Assembly: GCA_949126835.1 (NCBI GenBank)
Contig: OX421507.1
Span: 33,524,082 to 33,588,081, forward strand
Direction: 5' to 3'
Length of the DNA: 64,000 nucleotides
Source of the DNA: Anisus vortex
Lineage: Eukaryota > Mollusca > Gastropoda > Planorbidae
Shown here: positions 1 through 11,972 of the stretch, piece after piece
How positions within the stretch are numbered: the first letter of the stretch is position 1
Layout of the letters: each line of letters opens with the position of its first letter
The notes under the pieces: model-generated
The model's database searches: none
Seen by the model: only the letters and a program-made list of their open reading frames with translations
What the model was told of the DNA's origin: nothing
Translations under genes and position numbers: made by a program

Positions 1-558
1 AGAAGGTTGTAGTAATATCAAACCAGTTAGGCTTGGTGTGATATGAAAAGATCCCCTCAATTTGAAGGTCTTGCCTTAAAATTTGATTAGAAAACTCCCT
101 CTGAGTGTTTCAATGTACTTCTGAAAAAGCCCAACTATCTATCTTAACATATGCCTTAATATAGGGATGTACATGTAGTTAAATGTTTTGAAATTGATTT
201 CATGGCAAGATATGTCCAGTTTCAATGCGAATCTGTGTCAGTGGTTCCTGTACATGCAATTTCAGATCACCGAAATGTGACGCTATGTCATTCAGAAAAA
301 TCGGCTTCAACGGGCAGTATTCCTCATTCAAAATCGGAAAATGTTTTCTTTATCAATAAAAAAAAACAAACACTTCTTCTTCATATTATTGTGGAGACCC
401 CGTTAGGACCGAGGAAAGAGTCCACAATTTAACTACATATACAATTTTAAAACATCACAAACACGAATTACAAACACATCTAGGAGGTCTTTCGCGTGTC
501 ATTGAAAATCGCTCAGCGTGCCAAGTTTGGCACGCGTGTCTTCGGTTGCCGACCCCTG
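1..558 (-). mobile_element. hAT (Buster-like) transposon remnant, cut by the window start
   Basis: The right end is GGTTGCCGACCCCTG, followed by CCGTACAG, which fits a TA-centred 8-bp target. The last 80 bp match the MITE family at 41340 and others. Positions 120-360 are clearly related to 22620-22930 inside another element, whose minus strand reads like decayed hAT transposase. No intact frame remains. Confidence 0.6.
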
Positions 559-566
559 CCGTACAG

Positions 567-1085
567 GACCAAGCCAGTGGAGACGTGTGGCGTAGGCTAT
601 GATATTGTAACGGTTGTGTTTTGATACCATTCTTTTATATATTACATTTTTATATGCTAGAAATAATCATTTAGTATAGATATAATGTTTTACTTTGTGT
701 CTACTATATAACAGTTTGATATTAGTTAGTGTTTTATTGTCTCTATCCTTAAAACACTATTAATAAAATTAGAATAGTTTATAGTTTTCTTAATCAAACA
801 TCATATGTTTGTTGTTTCATTTACGTATGTGTAAATGTTTTAATTGTATTGTATTTCTATGCAATAATTAAGATCAGGGACCTAATTAAGCGAGCCATGA
901 CTATGAAAGTAAAGTAGTCATTTAATTAATTAGGAAGGTCCTGACACAAACTATAATTGATATACTATAGCCGCATTCATTTTTTTTTATTATATAAAGA
1001 GTTCAAGAGTATGAGTTACAATATTTTGCTTAGTAAATAAATACGTAAATTTTAAATTAATTGTATTATTGCATTTATTATTGTG
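567..1085. other. AT-rich intergenic stretch, nothing recognised
   Basis: No convincing frame, splice site or repeat unit. There is a short near-inverted pair (AATTAAG / TTAATTAGGA) around 865-945. Confidence 0.4.
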
Positions 1086-1495
1086 GGGCATGATGACCGA
1101 GCGGCAGCGCGTTCCGAAATTCCATAGTTGCATCCTGGTGAGGCCGGCTGGACCTGCGGTTAGTTAACCTGACTGACAACCGACATGTCGAGTGTCTATC
1201 CCTGCCGAATACCGATCCCTGTCGCCCTGCAGAAGTTTTGGGCCTAGTGGACGTAATAGTCTTCTATCTAAAATGAATTTCTGTAAACTTATAAGATATC
1301 AGAATGCTAGGGTTTGTTATTGGGTCTGGAGGGTGTCCCTGAGTCTACACAGCTCTGATGGGTACCTGACATTAGTTGGGGTAAAGTAAAGGTGGCTATG
1401 CATAGTGCCAGCCACACAATCCCCTAGTCTGCCTTGGCCACAGAAGCCGGTGAAAGCTGCTTCACCGGATTAATTTGGTACGACGCGATACTTTA
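1086..1495 (+). mobile_element. tRNA-derived SINE, degraded composite copy
   Basis: The head, GATGACCGAGCGGCAGCGCG, resembles a pol III box A region. The 3' body (1325-1490) has the family marks CTCTGATGGGTACCTGACA, GGTAAAG and GCCACACAATCCCCTAG. The middle does not match the other copies. Confidence 0.65.
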
Positions 1496-1540
1496 CTTTA
1501 CATTTATGGACCATACCAATATAAGAAAATATTGGGCTAT

Positions 1541-1722
1541 CAGTGGCGTAGCTCGGGGAGGGAAGGTCCAAATTCAAAAGTCCCCCTGGGCCCCTACTTG
1601 GTAGGGCCCCCAAAGGAGTGTCCGAATTGTTTTTTCTCATGTCATAATGTCGAATGTCAAAATGCAGGGGCCCCTAAAAAGGCCAAGCCCCCCGGGCACC
1701 CAAATACCTTGCAATGGCACTG
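1541..1722. mobile_element. hAT-type MITE, 182 bp, perfect 8-bp TSD
   Basis: Starts CAGTGGCGTAGC and ends GCAATGGCACTG. It is flanked on both sides by TGGGCTAT (1533-1540 and 1723-1730). No coding capacity. Confidence 0.8.
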
Positions 1723-1979
1723 TGGGCTATTATAATTGATAACAAGAAAATACCAAATAATTACGTCTAAATATTAATGGAATAAAATGCATTTTTTTTA
1801 AATTCAGGGGACCATACTTATAGAGCTGCAACAGGTTATAGAATCCGCATTTCATGGCCTTCCCTGGAATAGAACATTGAAGAACGTCAAATGCTACAAC
1901 TGGATAGATGAAATGGGAGTACATTTGACACAATGAACAGTACGTTTCACAACAAGACTCACCTGTGTTTCTAGTACGT

Positions 1980-2090
1980 TAATAACACACATACATACAT
2001 ATACACACATATACACAATTATACGCACATTTACACATATTATACACACATACAGTTACATACACACACATTATATATATTGACACGTTT
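1980..2090. repeat. CA/TA-rich microsatellite
   Basis: Degenerate (CATA)n and (CACATATA)n tracts. Confidence 0.7.
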
Positions 2091-2249
2091 TATTCCAAGA
2101 GAGATAATACATTCATTAAACTAATGTAAAAGCTTCTAAATAGTTTCGGGTCCGTCCCTTTTTTTCCTGTTATTATATTAGATAGTCGAAAGTTGTTTTT
2201 TTTTTTTAATAAGAGCATAGCGTTTACATTTAACATTAAATAATTAAAA

Positions 2250-2690
2250 CAAATTCAGAAAAAAGCTGCAAGGTTCATAACTAGCGAATATTCACAATTA
2301 ACAAGAGTGACACCATTAGTCAATTCACTAAACCTAGAAACACTAGAGGACAGAAGGGCAAAGAGTAAAGTAGTAATAATACATAAGACATTAAACTCTA
2401 ATTTAGAAATACAACACAATGACAGCCTGTTGCAATGCTCAGGTAAACATAAAGACAAAAACACTTTCCTCATTCCTTATGAGATAACAATTGCATATAA
2501 GTACTCTTTCTTCACGAAGTGTCATTCGGGCATGGAATGGGTTGCCTGAACAAACCAGGAAAACCAGTAACTTAAAATCTTTTTAAAACATAAATAAAGA
2601 TGCAAGACTAGACTCGGACAATGGATTAGCGTAGGACGCAATAATCTTCTTTATAGAAGGAGCGTCTGTAATATATAAGATAAAACATCT
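2250..2690 (+). mobile_element. LINE 3' fragment (C-terminal ORF2 and 3' UTR)
   Basis: A plus-strand frame from 2307 has TPLVNSLNLETLEDRRAKSK and other residues typical of the end of CR1/Jockey-like reverse transcriptase ORFs. After it comes a 3' tail (AGACTAGACTCGG, GGACGCAATAATCTTCTTTA) ending in ATAAGAT-like repeats. The same tail recurs at 15335, 53700 and 61765 and, inverted, at 10083 and 27070. Confidence 0.75.
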
Positions 2691-2819
2691 TAAAAAATTG
2701 TAGTAAGATCAACTTCGTTATATAGCCTATCAGAAATGTGATGAAATCTAAATGATATTTTAATAATATTTATAACTAGGCAAAAAGTTAGGTATCCTTT
2801 TTAAACCTGCTTGTCTAAT

Positions 2820-3005
2820 GTAGCCGGTGAAGCAAAGTTTACAAGGCATTGTGTGGCCATCACAATTCCCAGCCGCTTTTACTTTCTCCCAGCTTTTGTC
2901 AGGTACCCATCAGAGCTGGGTTAACTGAAAAGATGCTCCTAACCAAAGAAAAAATCAAAGCCCTCACTAGGATTTGAACCCGGGACCCTTGGTAGACCAC
3001 GTCAC
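2820..3005 (-). mobile_element. tRNA-derived SINE, minus orientation
   Basis: Carries GCCGGTGAAGCA, CAGGTACCCATCAGAGCTGG and TAGGATTTGAACCCGGGA (box B) in the order of the other inverted copies. Confidence 0.75.
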
Positions 3006-3479
3006 CTTTTATAACTAGGAAAATACTTTTTTTAATATCACTATCAATAACATAATTTTCTAATTTCATTTCTTTCTTTTTTATGCTATGATGTGTTTCA
3101 GTAATTTTTAAAGGCATTTTATGTGAAAGTAGGTAAAGAGGGACGGGGTGAGTTCAGAAGAAGAATTTGCTAGAGAAAGTCTTTAAAAAAACAAAGCTGA
3201 GTAATATTGTTGACAGAAGACGATTGGACAGTTCAAAGCCTCACACATTCAGAAACTCGCCCATCTCGTGCTGTCCTTACAGGACACTGTCCCTTCGCCT
3301 TTGACGGGCAGGGCATTGTTACAAACGACGGACCGGGCATTGTTACAAACAGGTGTTCGTAACCTTATTTGTTTGGTGGGGAAAAAGGGGGGGGGGGGGG
3401 GCGTTTCAAGGTCTTCTTCTTCTCCCGCTGGTGTTCAACTGGCCCTTCAGTGATAGTGCTTTATTCTGTGAGCTGTAAG

Positions 3480-3620
3480 CTGATATAATTGAATCGAAGA
3501 GGAGAGGGAGAGGAGCATTGGGTGAGAGAGAGGTGGGGGAGATCAAGTGAGGGGTGGGGATTGAGTGGGGGGGGGGTGAGTAGGGTGTAGGATGAGTAGG
3601 GTGGGGGGTAGAGGGAGAAA
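3480..3620 (+). repeat. G-rich stretch with G-quadruplex potential
   Basis: Runs of 3-10 G separated by short loops, such as GAGTAGGGTG and GGGGGGGGGGTGAG. A second G-run is at 3387-3402. Confidence 0.6.
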
Positions 3621-4001
3621 CTATATGCTGCTAAGCAATGCTCAAAAGTTCAAAAATAGAATGTTCATTTTTCCTAAATCTGATTTTTAAATCTAGAATA
3701 GAATTAATAATGTAGTAAGGTCTAGGATTATTCGACTTGTAGCAACTTGATATTTAGCTGTGTTGATGTGCACAAAAAAGCGATCAACAGATGACCTAAA
3801 TGCGTTTCTCAACTCATCCCGTGTCAGACCAGCGTACCGGAAAAGAAGACGCGCTAGAAATCACGGCACGAATTTTTTACAACGTTGGATGACGTCAATT
3901 TGTCCATGCATGAGTGGGTTTCAGAACATCTGTTGATTTCAGTTAGGCCTATGTAATAACTGTGTTTTAGGTTAGCTTTGGTATCGCTCTAGGGTCCAAA
4001 G

Positions 4002-4199
4002 CAGAGGTCGGCAACCAACGTAACGCTTGCCATATTTGGCACGCAGAGCGATTTTCATTGGTCCGCGGATAAACCCACAAAGAGGAAATTTCAGTGTCTT
4101 TTACAAGAAAAGACCAGTATGACTTTTACGCTATTGGCACGCTGAGTGAGTTAGAAATCCTACTTCGGCACACTGTTATAAAAAGGTTGCCGACCACTG
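4002..4199. mobile_element. hAT MITE (TIR CAGRGGTCGGCAACC), 198 bp
   Basis: Terminal inverted repeats CAGAGGTCGGCAACC and GGTTGCCGACCACTG. Flanks are GTCCAAAG and GTCTAAAG, an 8-bp target duplication with one mismatch. Body shared with 39630, 41340, 43340 and 53293. Confidence 0.9.
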
Positions 4200-4756
4200 G
4201 TCTAAAGGACTCTGTGAAAGGTTAAACTCGTGGACAGGTCACGATCTGAGAGAAAAATATCCACTTTGTTGTTGTCAAACTAGGATTTCATCCCGATATG
4301 TTAAGAACAGAGTTGAAACGCTCTGTCGCTATACCACTGCGCCTCAATGTGTAAACTAAATATATATTTAAAAAAAAAAAAGAAAATAGTCTTCTGTTAT
4401 GGAGTTATAAATATTGAAAAGTCATATTCATGGACTTAAAGTGAAATTCATCCTTCAATCATCACTCCTTCCCAACCACAATCACAATTTTTTGACCGAA
4501 CCCCAAACCAAAAGAAGGATAACTCGACATGGGGTGAGCTTACATCAAAAGGCTTCACTTCCAGAAAGACTGCGTTCTAGCCTCGGGCCACGGTAAGCCT
4601 TCCCCCCTCCCACCTCCTACCTTACAGGTGGACGTCCGCACTTTGAATAGGACTTCGGACCGTGGAAGGTGAATAAGAGGGTGACCCTCTCCCCCACCCT
4701 GATTTAAAAAGATTCTCCCCGCTTCTTTAAACCCCGCGTTTTCTTCTTATTTTTTT

Positions 4757-4891
4757 TTTCAGCGGACAACCCCAGGGTCGAGGTTAATCGGAAGGGGATA
4801 ATGGCGAGCGTCGTTGCCCTGGCGAATACAATAGTGGCGATTCTTAAGAAGGCTGACCTCAGGGGGACTTGTCCCGACGTGAATTTCAAAT
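4757..4891 (+). other. Possible terminal exon or conserved GC-rich block
   Basis: A pyrimidine run ending TTTTCAG is followed by 44 open codons (NRKGIMASVVALANTIVAIL ...) to TGA, in unusually GC-rich sequence. Two minus-strand frames are open too, and no upstream exon with matching phase was found, so coding status is unproved. Confidence 0.2.
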
Positions 4892-4899
4892 GATGTTTG

Positions 4900-6240
4900 A
4901 CCGTTTATAGTGTGATGGGCGATGGCAGGGCGGGAGGGAAGGGGCGCTGGCAGAGCGGGAGGGAAGGGGCGAATTTGAGGAGAAAGGATAATATGACATT
5001 CTGGCTATTCAGTGAGACTCCATGTTACAAGCATGTTATATGCCCCATTGCCCCTCAATGCCCCTCACTGCCCCTCATTGCCCCTCAATGCCCCTCTCTA
5101 TTCTATAAGAAGGAGAAAAACGGTCAGATTTTGAATCGCATGAAATAGGACTTGTTGTTGGTATATGTGTTTAGCCTAACTTGAACCGTGAAACGGTTTA
5201 AAGCCTTTTGGCTATCTGTTTGGATTTGAAAGTGCACTGAACGTTTCAGATGCTCTCAGGTATTTGAAAGGACAAAATATGTATTAATCGTTGGGATTAA
5301 ACGCTGCAGTAAACACGAGCAGCTTAGTCCCAGCTTTATCTCTCTGCCTATATTCCTCGTTTACTTGTTTCAGTAAATTTGTCTGATCCTAAAAGCATAT
5401 CAGATCTGGGTCCAGGCCTGGAGAGAGAAAACAGTAGACAGGTCTGAGTGTAAGTTGTGGGGCAGGCCACTGCAATATAATAATACAATATTTATTAGCC
5501 ACTTAGTACATAAGTACAATAAAGGCATAGACAATTAAAACATTAGTAGATATAATATAATTATATCAAAACAATAATAATAATAATAACAAGAATAATA
5601 AATGTATTATAAGATCCTTCCATGGGCTGTAGCGCCATAGAAGATGATTAAAGCATATCATGAAAACTAGACAAAGCATTAAGCATTATCCATTGTTGAG
5701 AACTGTTGAGGCAGACGATTTTTGTTTACTGCATGTCTTAATACGTTTTTGTTTATAAATTGACGAAAACATCTTAGTCCACATTTCAACTGTTCTTCCT
5801 TTTGACCTTTGTCATTTGCTGTCTGTGTTCACTCACTGAATTTACCCTCTTTTCTTTTTTTCTTGAATTCTTTCCATTAACTTTGCCAAACTTTGTGGCA
5901 AGCAAGGAATAATTTCGGAAGCCTATTTCACCCACTTTCCGTCATCCCATTGAGCTGAAGCTTTCATAGTATGCGTGATGCCGATGGCAAAACAATCAAA
6001 TTTTCATCACTTTCTCATCATACCAACCCCCCTTTCTTGTTCGTTAAATCATACGCTGAGCATTTTATATCCTTTGTACGAACTTCGCTTCTGTTTGATT
6101 TATTTAAAGTTATCGAGGTCATTCGTTTGAAAAGCTACTACTAAAAGCGGTAAGCACTTTATAATAAGGATTATGCAAAGGCTGTAGTAAACAAGTGATA
6201 CTCCAGGTATGCTTACACAGATAATAAAATTGTGTCACAA
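4900..6240. other. Intergenic, mostly unassigned
   Basis: Contains six copies of a ten-base unit GCCCCTCAnT at 5043-5095 and a short AT-rich SINE-like tail near 5480-5600. No gene signal seen. Confidence 0.4.
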
Positions 6241-6244
6241 AGGT

Positions 6245-6460
6245 AAAGTAATGTACCCTTCGGACCATAAGGCCGGTGAAGCAGCGTTCACCAGTTTCTG
6301 TAGCCACGGCATACTAGGTGAATGTGGGGCCAGCAAAATGCACAGCCGCCTTTACTTTACCCCAACTATGGTCAGGTACCCCTCAGAGCTGGGTAGACTC
6401 AGTGACACCCTCCAGGATTCGAACCCGGTACCTTCAAACATCGTGCCCGTGTCACAAACG
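6245..6460 (-). mobile_element. tRNA-derived SINE, minus orientation
   Basis: Family order: GGACCATAAGGCCGGTGAAG, then CAGGTACCCCTCAGAGCTGG, then GGATTCGAACCCGGTACC (box B). Confidence 0.85.
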
Positions 6461-6649
6461 TACCCGGTATATAATATAGATATGTTCTGTGTCGTAAACG
6501 ACAGACATTTACAGCTCTTATATCAGTTTAATCATAATACATATCATACAATAAGTATTTGATGATTTGGCATTTATTGATGCAGCACTAGCCCTTTTTC
6601 ACCATCTTGTCTTTTCTTTCTCCACCTATTCGCTTCCCCCTCACACACA

Positions 6650-6652
6650 CAT

Positions 6653-6698
<46 letters not shown>

Positions 6699-6870
6699 GC
6701 TGTGAATATATTATATATATATACAAAATATATATATTTATATATATATATATCCTTCTCTCTTGCATATAATTGCTCTTTCACACTCTCTCTTTTTCTC
6801 CTGCCACAGCTCCCTCTATCTTCTATCTTTTTCTCTCCCCGTTCTCTCTCTCTCTCTCTCTATCATGTTG
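6650..6870. repeat. (TC)n and (TA)n microsatellites
   Basis: (TC)n at 6655-6700, (TA)n at 6710-6755, and (TC)n again at 6840-6862. Confidence 0.9.
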
Positions 6871-7364
6871 AGTACATGTTTACACGTCCTTTTGGTGAGC
6901 GAGATTTAAGTTTTCTTGTAGGCTCACTTCCCGTCTTAATTCACTCCGGCCTGGCAATGGGACACAACTCTATTAAAACTTGACAATACAAGAAACATAA
7001 CCCAAAGCCATGTCTCTTTATCTCTAGCACTTATCCCGTAATCCCAGACTCTGTTCTCTGTGACAATCTCATTATCTCCCTTGACCAAAGCCTCAATAGA
7101 AACCCCGCTTGGCACTTATCCTTTGGCCTTTATCCTACAGTTATTCCCCCTCTTTGCAATGTTAATATGCACCGGTTACTACCCTTTAGTTTCTAGCTAA
7201 GCAAGGGAAGGGGGATAATTGTTGTAGTGTTATCCTACCAATCTCAGAATCAGTTTAAAATGTTAGTGTTTAAAAACTCTATAGAAAAATAAAGGGTTCA
7301 CTCCCCTTGAAGTTCGGCTACTAATCTTGCACTTGAATTAACTTTGAATATAGTAACTACTTTA

Positions 7365-7435
7365 TAGAAGGCACAGTGGTCAAGCAATACTTGACCGGTG
7401 CAAAGGTCAGTGGGTTGAATGCTGGACAATACAAG
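7365..7435 (+). mobile_element. tRNA-like SINE head, degraded
   Basis: GGCACAGTGGTCAAGCAATA resembles box A and GTGGGTTGAATGC resembles box B at about tRNA spacing. It does not fold as a tRNA. Confidence 0.4.
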
Positions 7436-7564
7436 TGTATGTTGTTGTTTGTTATTGTTGTGATTGTTTAAACATTCTTTTACCTGTATGAGGAAATTCA
7501 AAGAGCATTGTGCTGCCTTTAAAAGTTTTTCATTGTCTTCAAACTATATATTATAGGCTATATA

Positions 7565-7840
7565 TTGATAGATAGACAGACAGTTAGACAGATGGACAGT
7601 CAGATAGACAGACAGATAGACAGATGGACAGTCATATAGACAGACAGATAGATAGACGGACAGATAGATAGACAAACAGATAAATAGGTAGACATATAGA
7701 CAGATAAATATGTAGAAAGACAAATAGATAAATAGGTTTACAAATGGATAAATAAGTAGATAGCCAGATCAATTGGTAGATAGATAGATAGATCAATTGG
7801 TAGATAGATGAAAGATAGATAGAAATAGATAGTTGGTAAA
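7565..7840. repeat. Degenerate GATA/GACA microsatellite
   Basis: Interleaved ATAGACAG and TAGATAGA units over 275 bp. Confidence 0.9.
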
Positions 7841-7999
7841 TATGATATGATATTGATATGTGTGCTCTGCTGCATTATCTTCAAAACACTGTGTAAAACA
7901 GATATAGTTATTTAATTTACTTTTCAAGTGCCGGATAATAAGCTTTCTAAAATGTGATTTTATTTTATTTATTCCCATGACATAGTTCAGTTTCTTCTT

Positions 8000-8080
8000 A
8001 CATTATCTCTCTTTCTCTCTCTCACTCACTCTCTCTCTCACTCACTCACTCTTTCTCTCTCTCTCTCCCTCTCTCTATTG
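8000..8080. repeat. (TC)n/(TCAC)n microsatellite
   Basis: Alternating CTCTCT and CACTCACT tracts. Confidence 0.85.
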
Positions 8081-8826
8081 TGCTCGTACAAACTTATCAA
8101 ATGTGGTTCAACAACCCCTACCTTGACCTACTTTAAGGTGAGCAGGTACCATTCGGTTTTGGGGGCCTTTCTCCAGGTGACCTCCGGTCTGATTGACCTC
8201 TGAGCTTTCATTTTTCTTCTCTCCCGTAGAAAACGGACAGCGACCCTGAATTGACAATACCGTTAAAGTTTGTTTACGTGGATAGCCTTGAAAAACAATC
8301 GCTCACTACAGTTTGAAAAATCGTTTTTTACATCTCCTATTTTATGTGTGTCAATGGAAACAAAGGCTTTGGTTGGATTTTATTGCAGGGGTCATTCTTT
8401 TACTATTTCTTTTCATTGAAGACGTTTTTAAAATATTGATGAAATCGCTCACACATTTAGATTACTTCTTTCCATAGATTTTTTAATCGTTTGTTCACCA
8501 AACATGAGATTCTAACTTTTCAAATCTCCACGATTATTTGGACTATCTCGTGGCATCACTTAAGATTCAGGAGTCTATTCCAAGATGTTGTCCTGCCATC
8601 TCCTTATCTTTTTCTTCTTCATTGTGACCATCTGGATGATCTTTGCAAGTCCTTGCGTTCGTATAACATGGCCATACTAGTCCATTATGCATTTTTTTTT
8701 ACATTACGATCGTAGCTTGCTAAGGTATGACATGTTTTATCATGTACTTCTTCGTTGGAGATGTGGTCTCTAGCAGAAGTCAGATGTTAATTCATTACTA
8801 ACCTTTTGCTAATATTTTAAAGAAAA

Positions 8827-9045
8827 GACCATAAATATCACTGTAAACATAACCTGAACTGTAATATAGAATAGGATAAAGTTTATCTAAGCATAGACTG
8901 TAAATATCACTGTAAACATAACATGAACTGTAATATAGAATAGGATAAAGTTTATCTAAGCATAGACTGTAAATATCACTGTAAACATAACATGAACTGT
9001 AATATAGAATAGGATAAAGTTTATCTAAGCATAGACTGTAAATAA
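8827..9045. repeat. 69-bp tandem repeat, about three copies
   Basis: The phrase GACTGTAAATATCACTG recurs exactly 69 bp apart (8896, 8965; start of a further partial at 9034). Copies are nearly identical. Confidence 0.9.
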
Positions 9046-9494
9046 AAGTATAATTTATTGCTTCAAATGTATATAATAAATTACTAATATTTCATAAGAC
9101 CTAATTGTTAACTTCAATATTAGTCGTGTTAAGTCTACCTGGCTATTTGTTAGTTGTGTATTATTTAAGGAGTGTTATCGACCTCCCCCCTCCCTCTATT
9201 GCTCCGCGCGAATTTGCAGCGCCCATAAGTACAACGGTTGTTTGCTCACATACAGTCAGATACCGCCATATTTTTTGTGTTCTATTGTTATGTGATATAA
9301 ACTGTTGCAGTTATTTTTTATGTTCTTTAAGATCCGATAACATTGATGCGTGCCAGCAAAGCAGAACCCCCTCCCCCCCCCTCCCCACAAACACATAACC
9401 TAATTACGTCCATCTATTGGCCAGATTTCTGATAACTTAGATCTGCTGAACAATGTGGCACACAAATACTAAAGATACGAGAGTATTTGACTTA

Positions 9495-9690
9495 GTAAAG
9501 TATGTGTAAAGTATGTGTAAAGTATGTGTAAAGTATGTGTAAAGTATGTGTAAAGTATGTGTATAGTGTGTGTAAAGTATGTGTAAAGTATGTGTAAAGT
9601 ATGTGTAAAGTATGTGTAAAGTATGTGTAAAGTATGTGTAAAGTTTGTGTAAAGTATGTGTAAAGTAAGTGTAAAGTATGTGTAAAGACA
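9495..9690. repeat. 11-bp minisatellite
   Basis: About 18 copies of GTATGTGTAAA with rare single-base changes. Confidence 0.93.
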
Positions 9691-9884
9691 GTATTCCTTT
9701 TAAAAGTGTGTGCCCATATGACCAGTTTCCTTATCCACAATGGAATTGTGTGGCCAGCCGTCTTAACTTTCCTAATGTATCCATTGATTAAGTAAACTCG
9801 ATACTCCCTCCTGATCCGAGAAACAAAAGGTTGATTCGAACCCCCTTCTGAACTACATCACCATGTTCTATGTTTATAGGTAAT

Positions 9885-10050
9885 GAAATACATAGGGCTG
9901 TGTGGCCTAGCGACAAAGTGATCGCTTTGAGTATCAATCGTTTCGGGTCTTGATGGTGTTCCTGGCTCTACCCAACTCTGATGGGTACCTAATAGGAGTT
10001 GGTGATAAGTAAGGCTGATGTGCGCTTTGTTTTGGCCACATAATCTTCTT
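9885..10050 (+). mobile_element. tRNA-derived SINE, degraded
   Basis: The head TGTGGCCTAGCGACAAAGTG and CAACTCTGATGGGTACCTAA match the family; the end is decayed. Confidence 0.6.
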
Positions 10051-10082
10051 GTATGCTGTGAACACAGAAACGTATAAACTCT

Positions 10083-10300
10083 TCTTCTTCTTCTTTTACA
10101 TTATAGACGCTCCTTCTATAAAAAAAATATTATTGCGTCCTACGCTCATCCGTGGTCCGAGTCTAGTTTTCATTTTTATTAATGTTTTAAATGATGTTAA
10201 GTTACTGGTTTTCCTGGTTTGTTCAGGCAACCCATTCCATGCCCGAATGCTACTCGGGAAGAAAGATTACTTATATGCATTTGTTCACTTGCCCAATAGA
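10083..10300 (-). mobile_element. LINE 3' end, minus orientation
   Basis: Begins TACATTATAGACGCTCCTTC, then ATTGCGTCCTACGC and GTTCAGGCAACCCATTCCAT: the inverted form of the 2550-2690 tail. Confidence 0.8.
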
Positions 10301-11130
10301 CCAAATTAATATGAAAAGGATACTAGCTTACTTACTGAAATATATATATTTGAAGAAACAAGAAATGAAATTCGATAGTTTACCAAAAAACAAGGCTATC
10401 TGTTGTCCTTAGGTGTCAGCGGACCGCCCCGAGAGTGAGTTGACTTGAGATGTCACTAACTTTCAGACGCTGCCCATCCGTCGCGGTGAAAGGCTCGAGG
10501 AATTTGACCACTGGTATCTGGCCGAGAGCTAGGAAAGTCTCGTGTTGAATAGCACCCTTCTCGACTAACACTTCTGGTCTAGTGCTGTGGAAACAATAAC
10601 CCCAAGACGCCATAGTGACAAGAGTTAACAGTACTTTCCCTTGTCAATGCTAGAATAGAAGATTTTTATAAGTAGGAATTTCATAGAATTTCTATAACTT
10701 CAGAATGACTTTATCTGGTCCATGATATGATTATATTAGTCCTTTACACAGACGCTTAAGGCATTTGGCAAGATAGCGACATGGCCATGTTTGTTATTCT
10801 GAGGGTCATGGGTTCAAATCTGGTAAAGCTTAACTTTTATTTTGTAAGTACATGTTGATTAGCGTAATGGTATCATTAATTGAAACGTACTGTTAACATT
10901 TCAGACAAACACAAAAGTTAATCAACTCCATTTAAGTAATTACATAAAACTAAATAAAAACATTGCGAGTATTATGACTTTCCTGTTCTGTCATTAAAAG
11001 AACTATCTGATTTTGTAGAGTTTTAGAATGGGGCTACACAAACATAATGTGGCCTTAAATAAAACCATCTTGTGTTAGGCTTTAAGCAAGGTCAGACAGT
11101 GAATCAGGTTTCACTATAAGACTATAAAGA
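10300..11130. other. Intergenic; one tRNA-like SINE head
   Basis: At 10755-10835 a tRNA-like pair of boxes (GGCAAGATAGCGAC, GGGTTCAAATC) is visible. No supported gene elsewhere. Confidence 0.4.
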
Positions 11131-11134
11131 CATT

Positions 11135-11345
11135 AATTCTGAGGTCATTCAGTTTTCACTTCAAGGTCATTCAGTTTTCGCTATGATGTCATTCAGTTTT
11201 CACTAAAAGGTCATTCAGTACTCAAAATAAAGTAATTTAGTTTTCAATATAATGTCATTCTGTTTCCACAATAAAGTATTTCAGTTTTAAATATAAGGTC
11301 ATTCAGTTTTCACTATAACATCATTCAGTTTTCACAATGAGTTGA
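11135..11345. repeat. Degenerate 20-24-bp repeat (GTCATTCAGTTTTCACTA)
   Basis: About nine diverged copies with length changes, unlike the strict array that follows at 11973. Confidence 0.8.
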
Positions 11346-11972
11346 TCTAAGTTAGGCCTATACTAGGGTTTGCTTTTCAATATTCACCGTGTTGTTTTAA
11401 TTCTTAGTATGAGCTCAACTTATACTTGTTTTCCTTAACTCTAGTCTTAAGCGAATACAATGAAGAGAATGGAGTAAGAAGGCTGACAAAAGATTTTTTT
11501 AAAGGTGAAAACGGACACCAACCAGCATCACCTGGACACTGGACACACGAGAAACTGTTGGGTCAGTCAACTCGGGTGGAGTGAAAGCTGGTGGGAGGGG
11601 GGGAGGGGTAAAAGCTTGGGAAAAGCCTTGTTGGACATCAGGTCAAAGTGACATTGACCGACAAAAGTGGCTTCGTTACCTTCAATATATTATATCTAAA
11701 GAAATATTTTGGTATATCTTCTGTTTTTATTTCGTTGGGTTTTTAAACACAAATATAGGTATTAAGGAAATCTTACACTCATGGGTAATGTTGATTTTGT
11801 ATGGGTTTGTTTTTTTTGTCGTTGTCGCCTGAGTTGTTGATGTGGTGTATTTGTTGTTATTGTTGTTTTAGTTGTTGAAGTGTCAATCAAAGCTGTTTGC
11901 GAAACCGTTAAGTCGTTTCTTGTATGTTTAAACTTATCCTAAGTGTTAAAGCTACACAGATATGGTGAAACG

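Noticed and set aside
6209..6562. 117-codon plus-strand frame
   Set aside because: It lies over an inverted SINE and includes the SINE's box B; not a gene.
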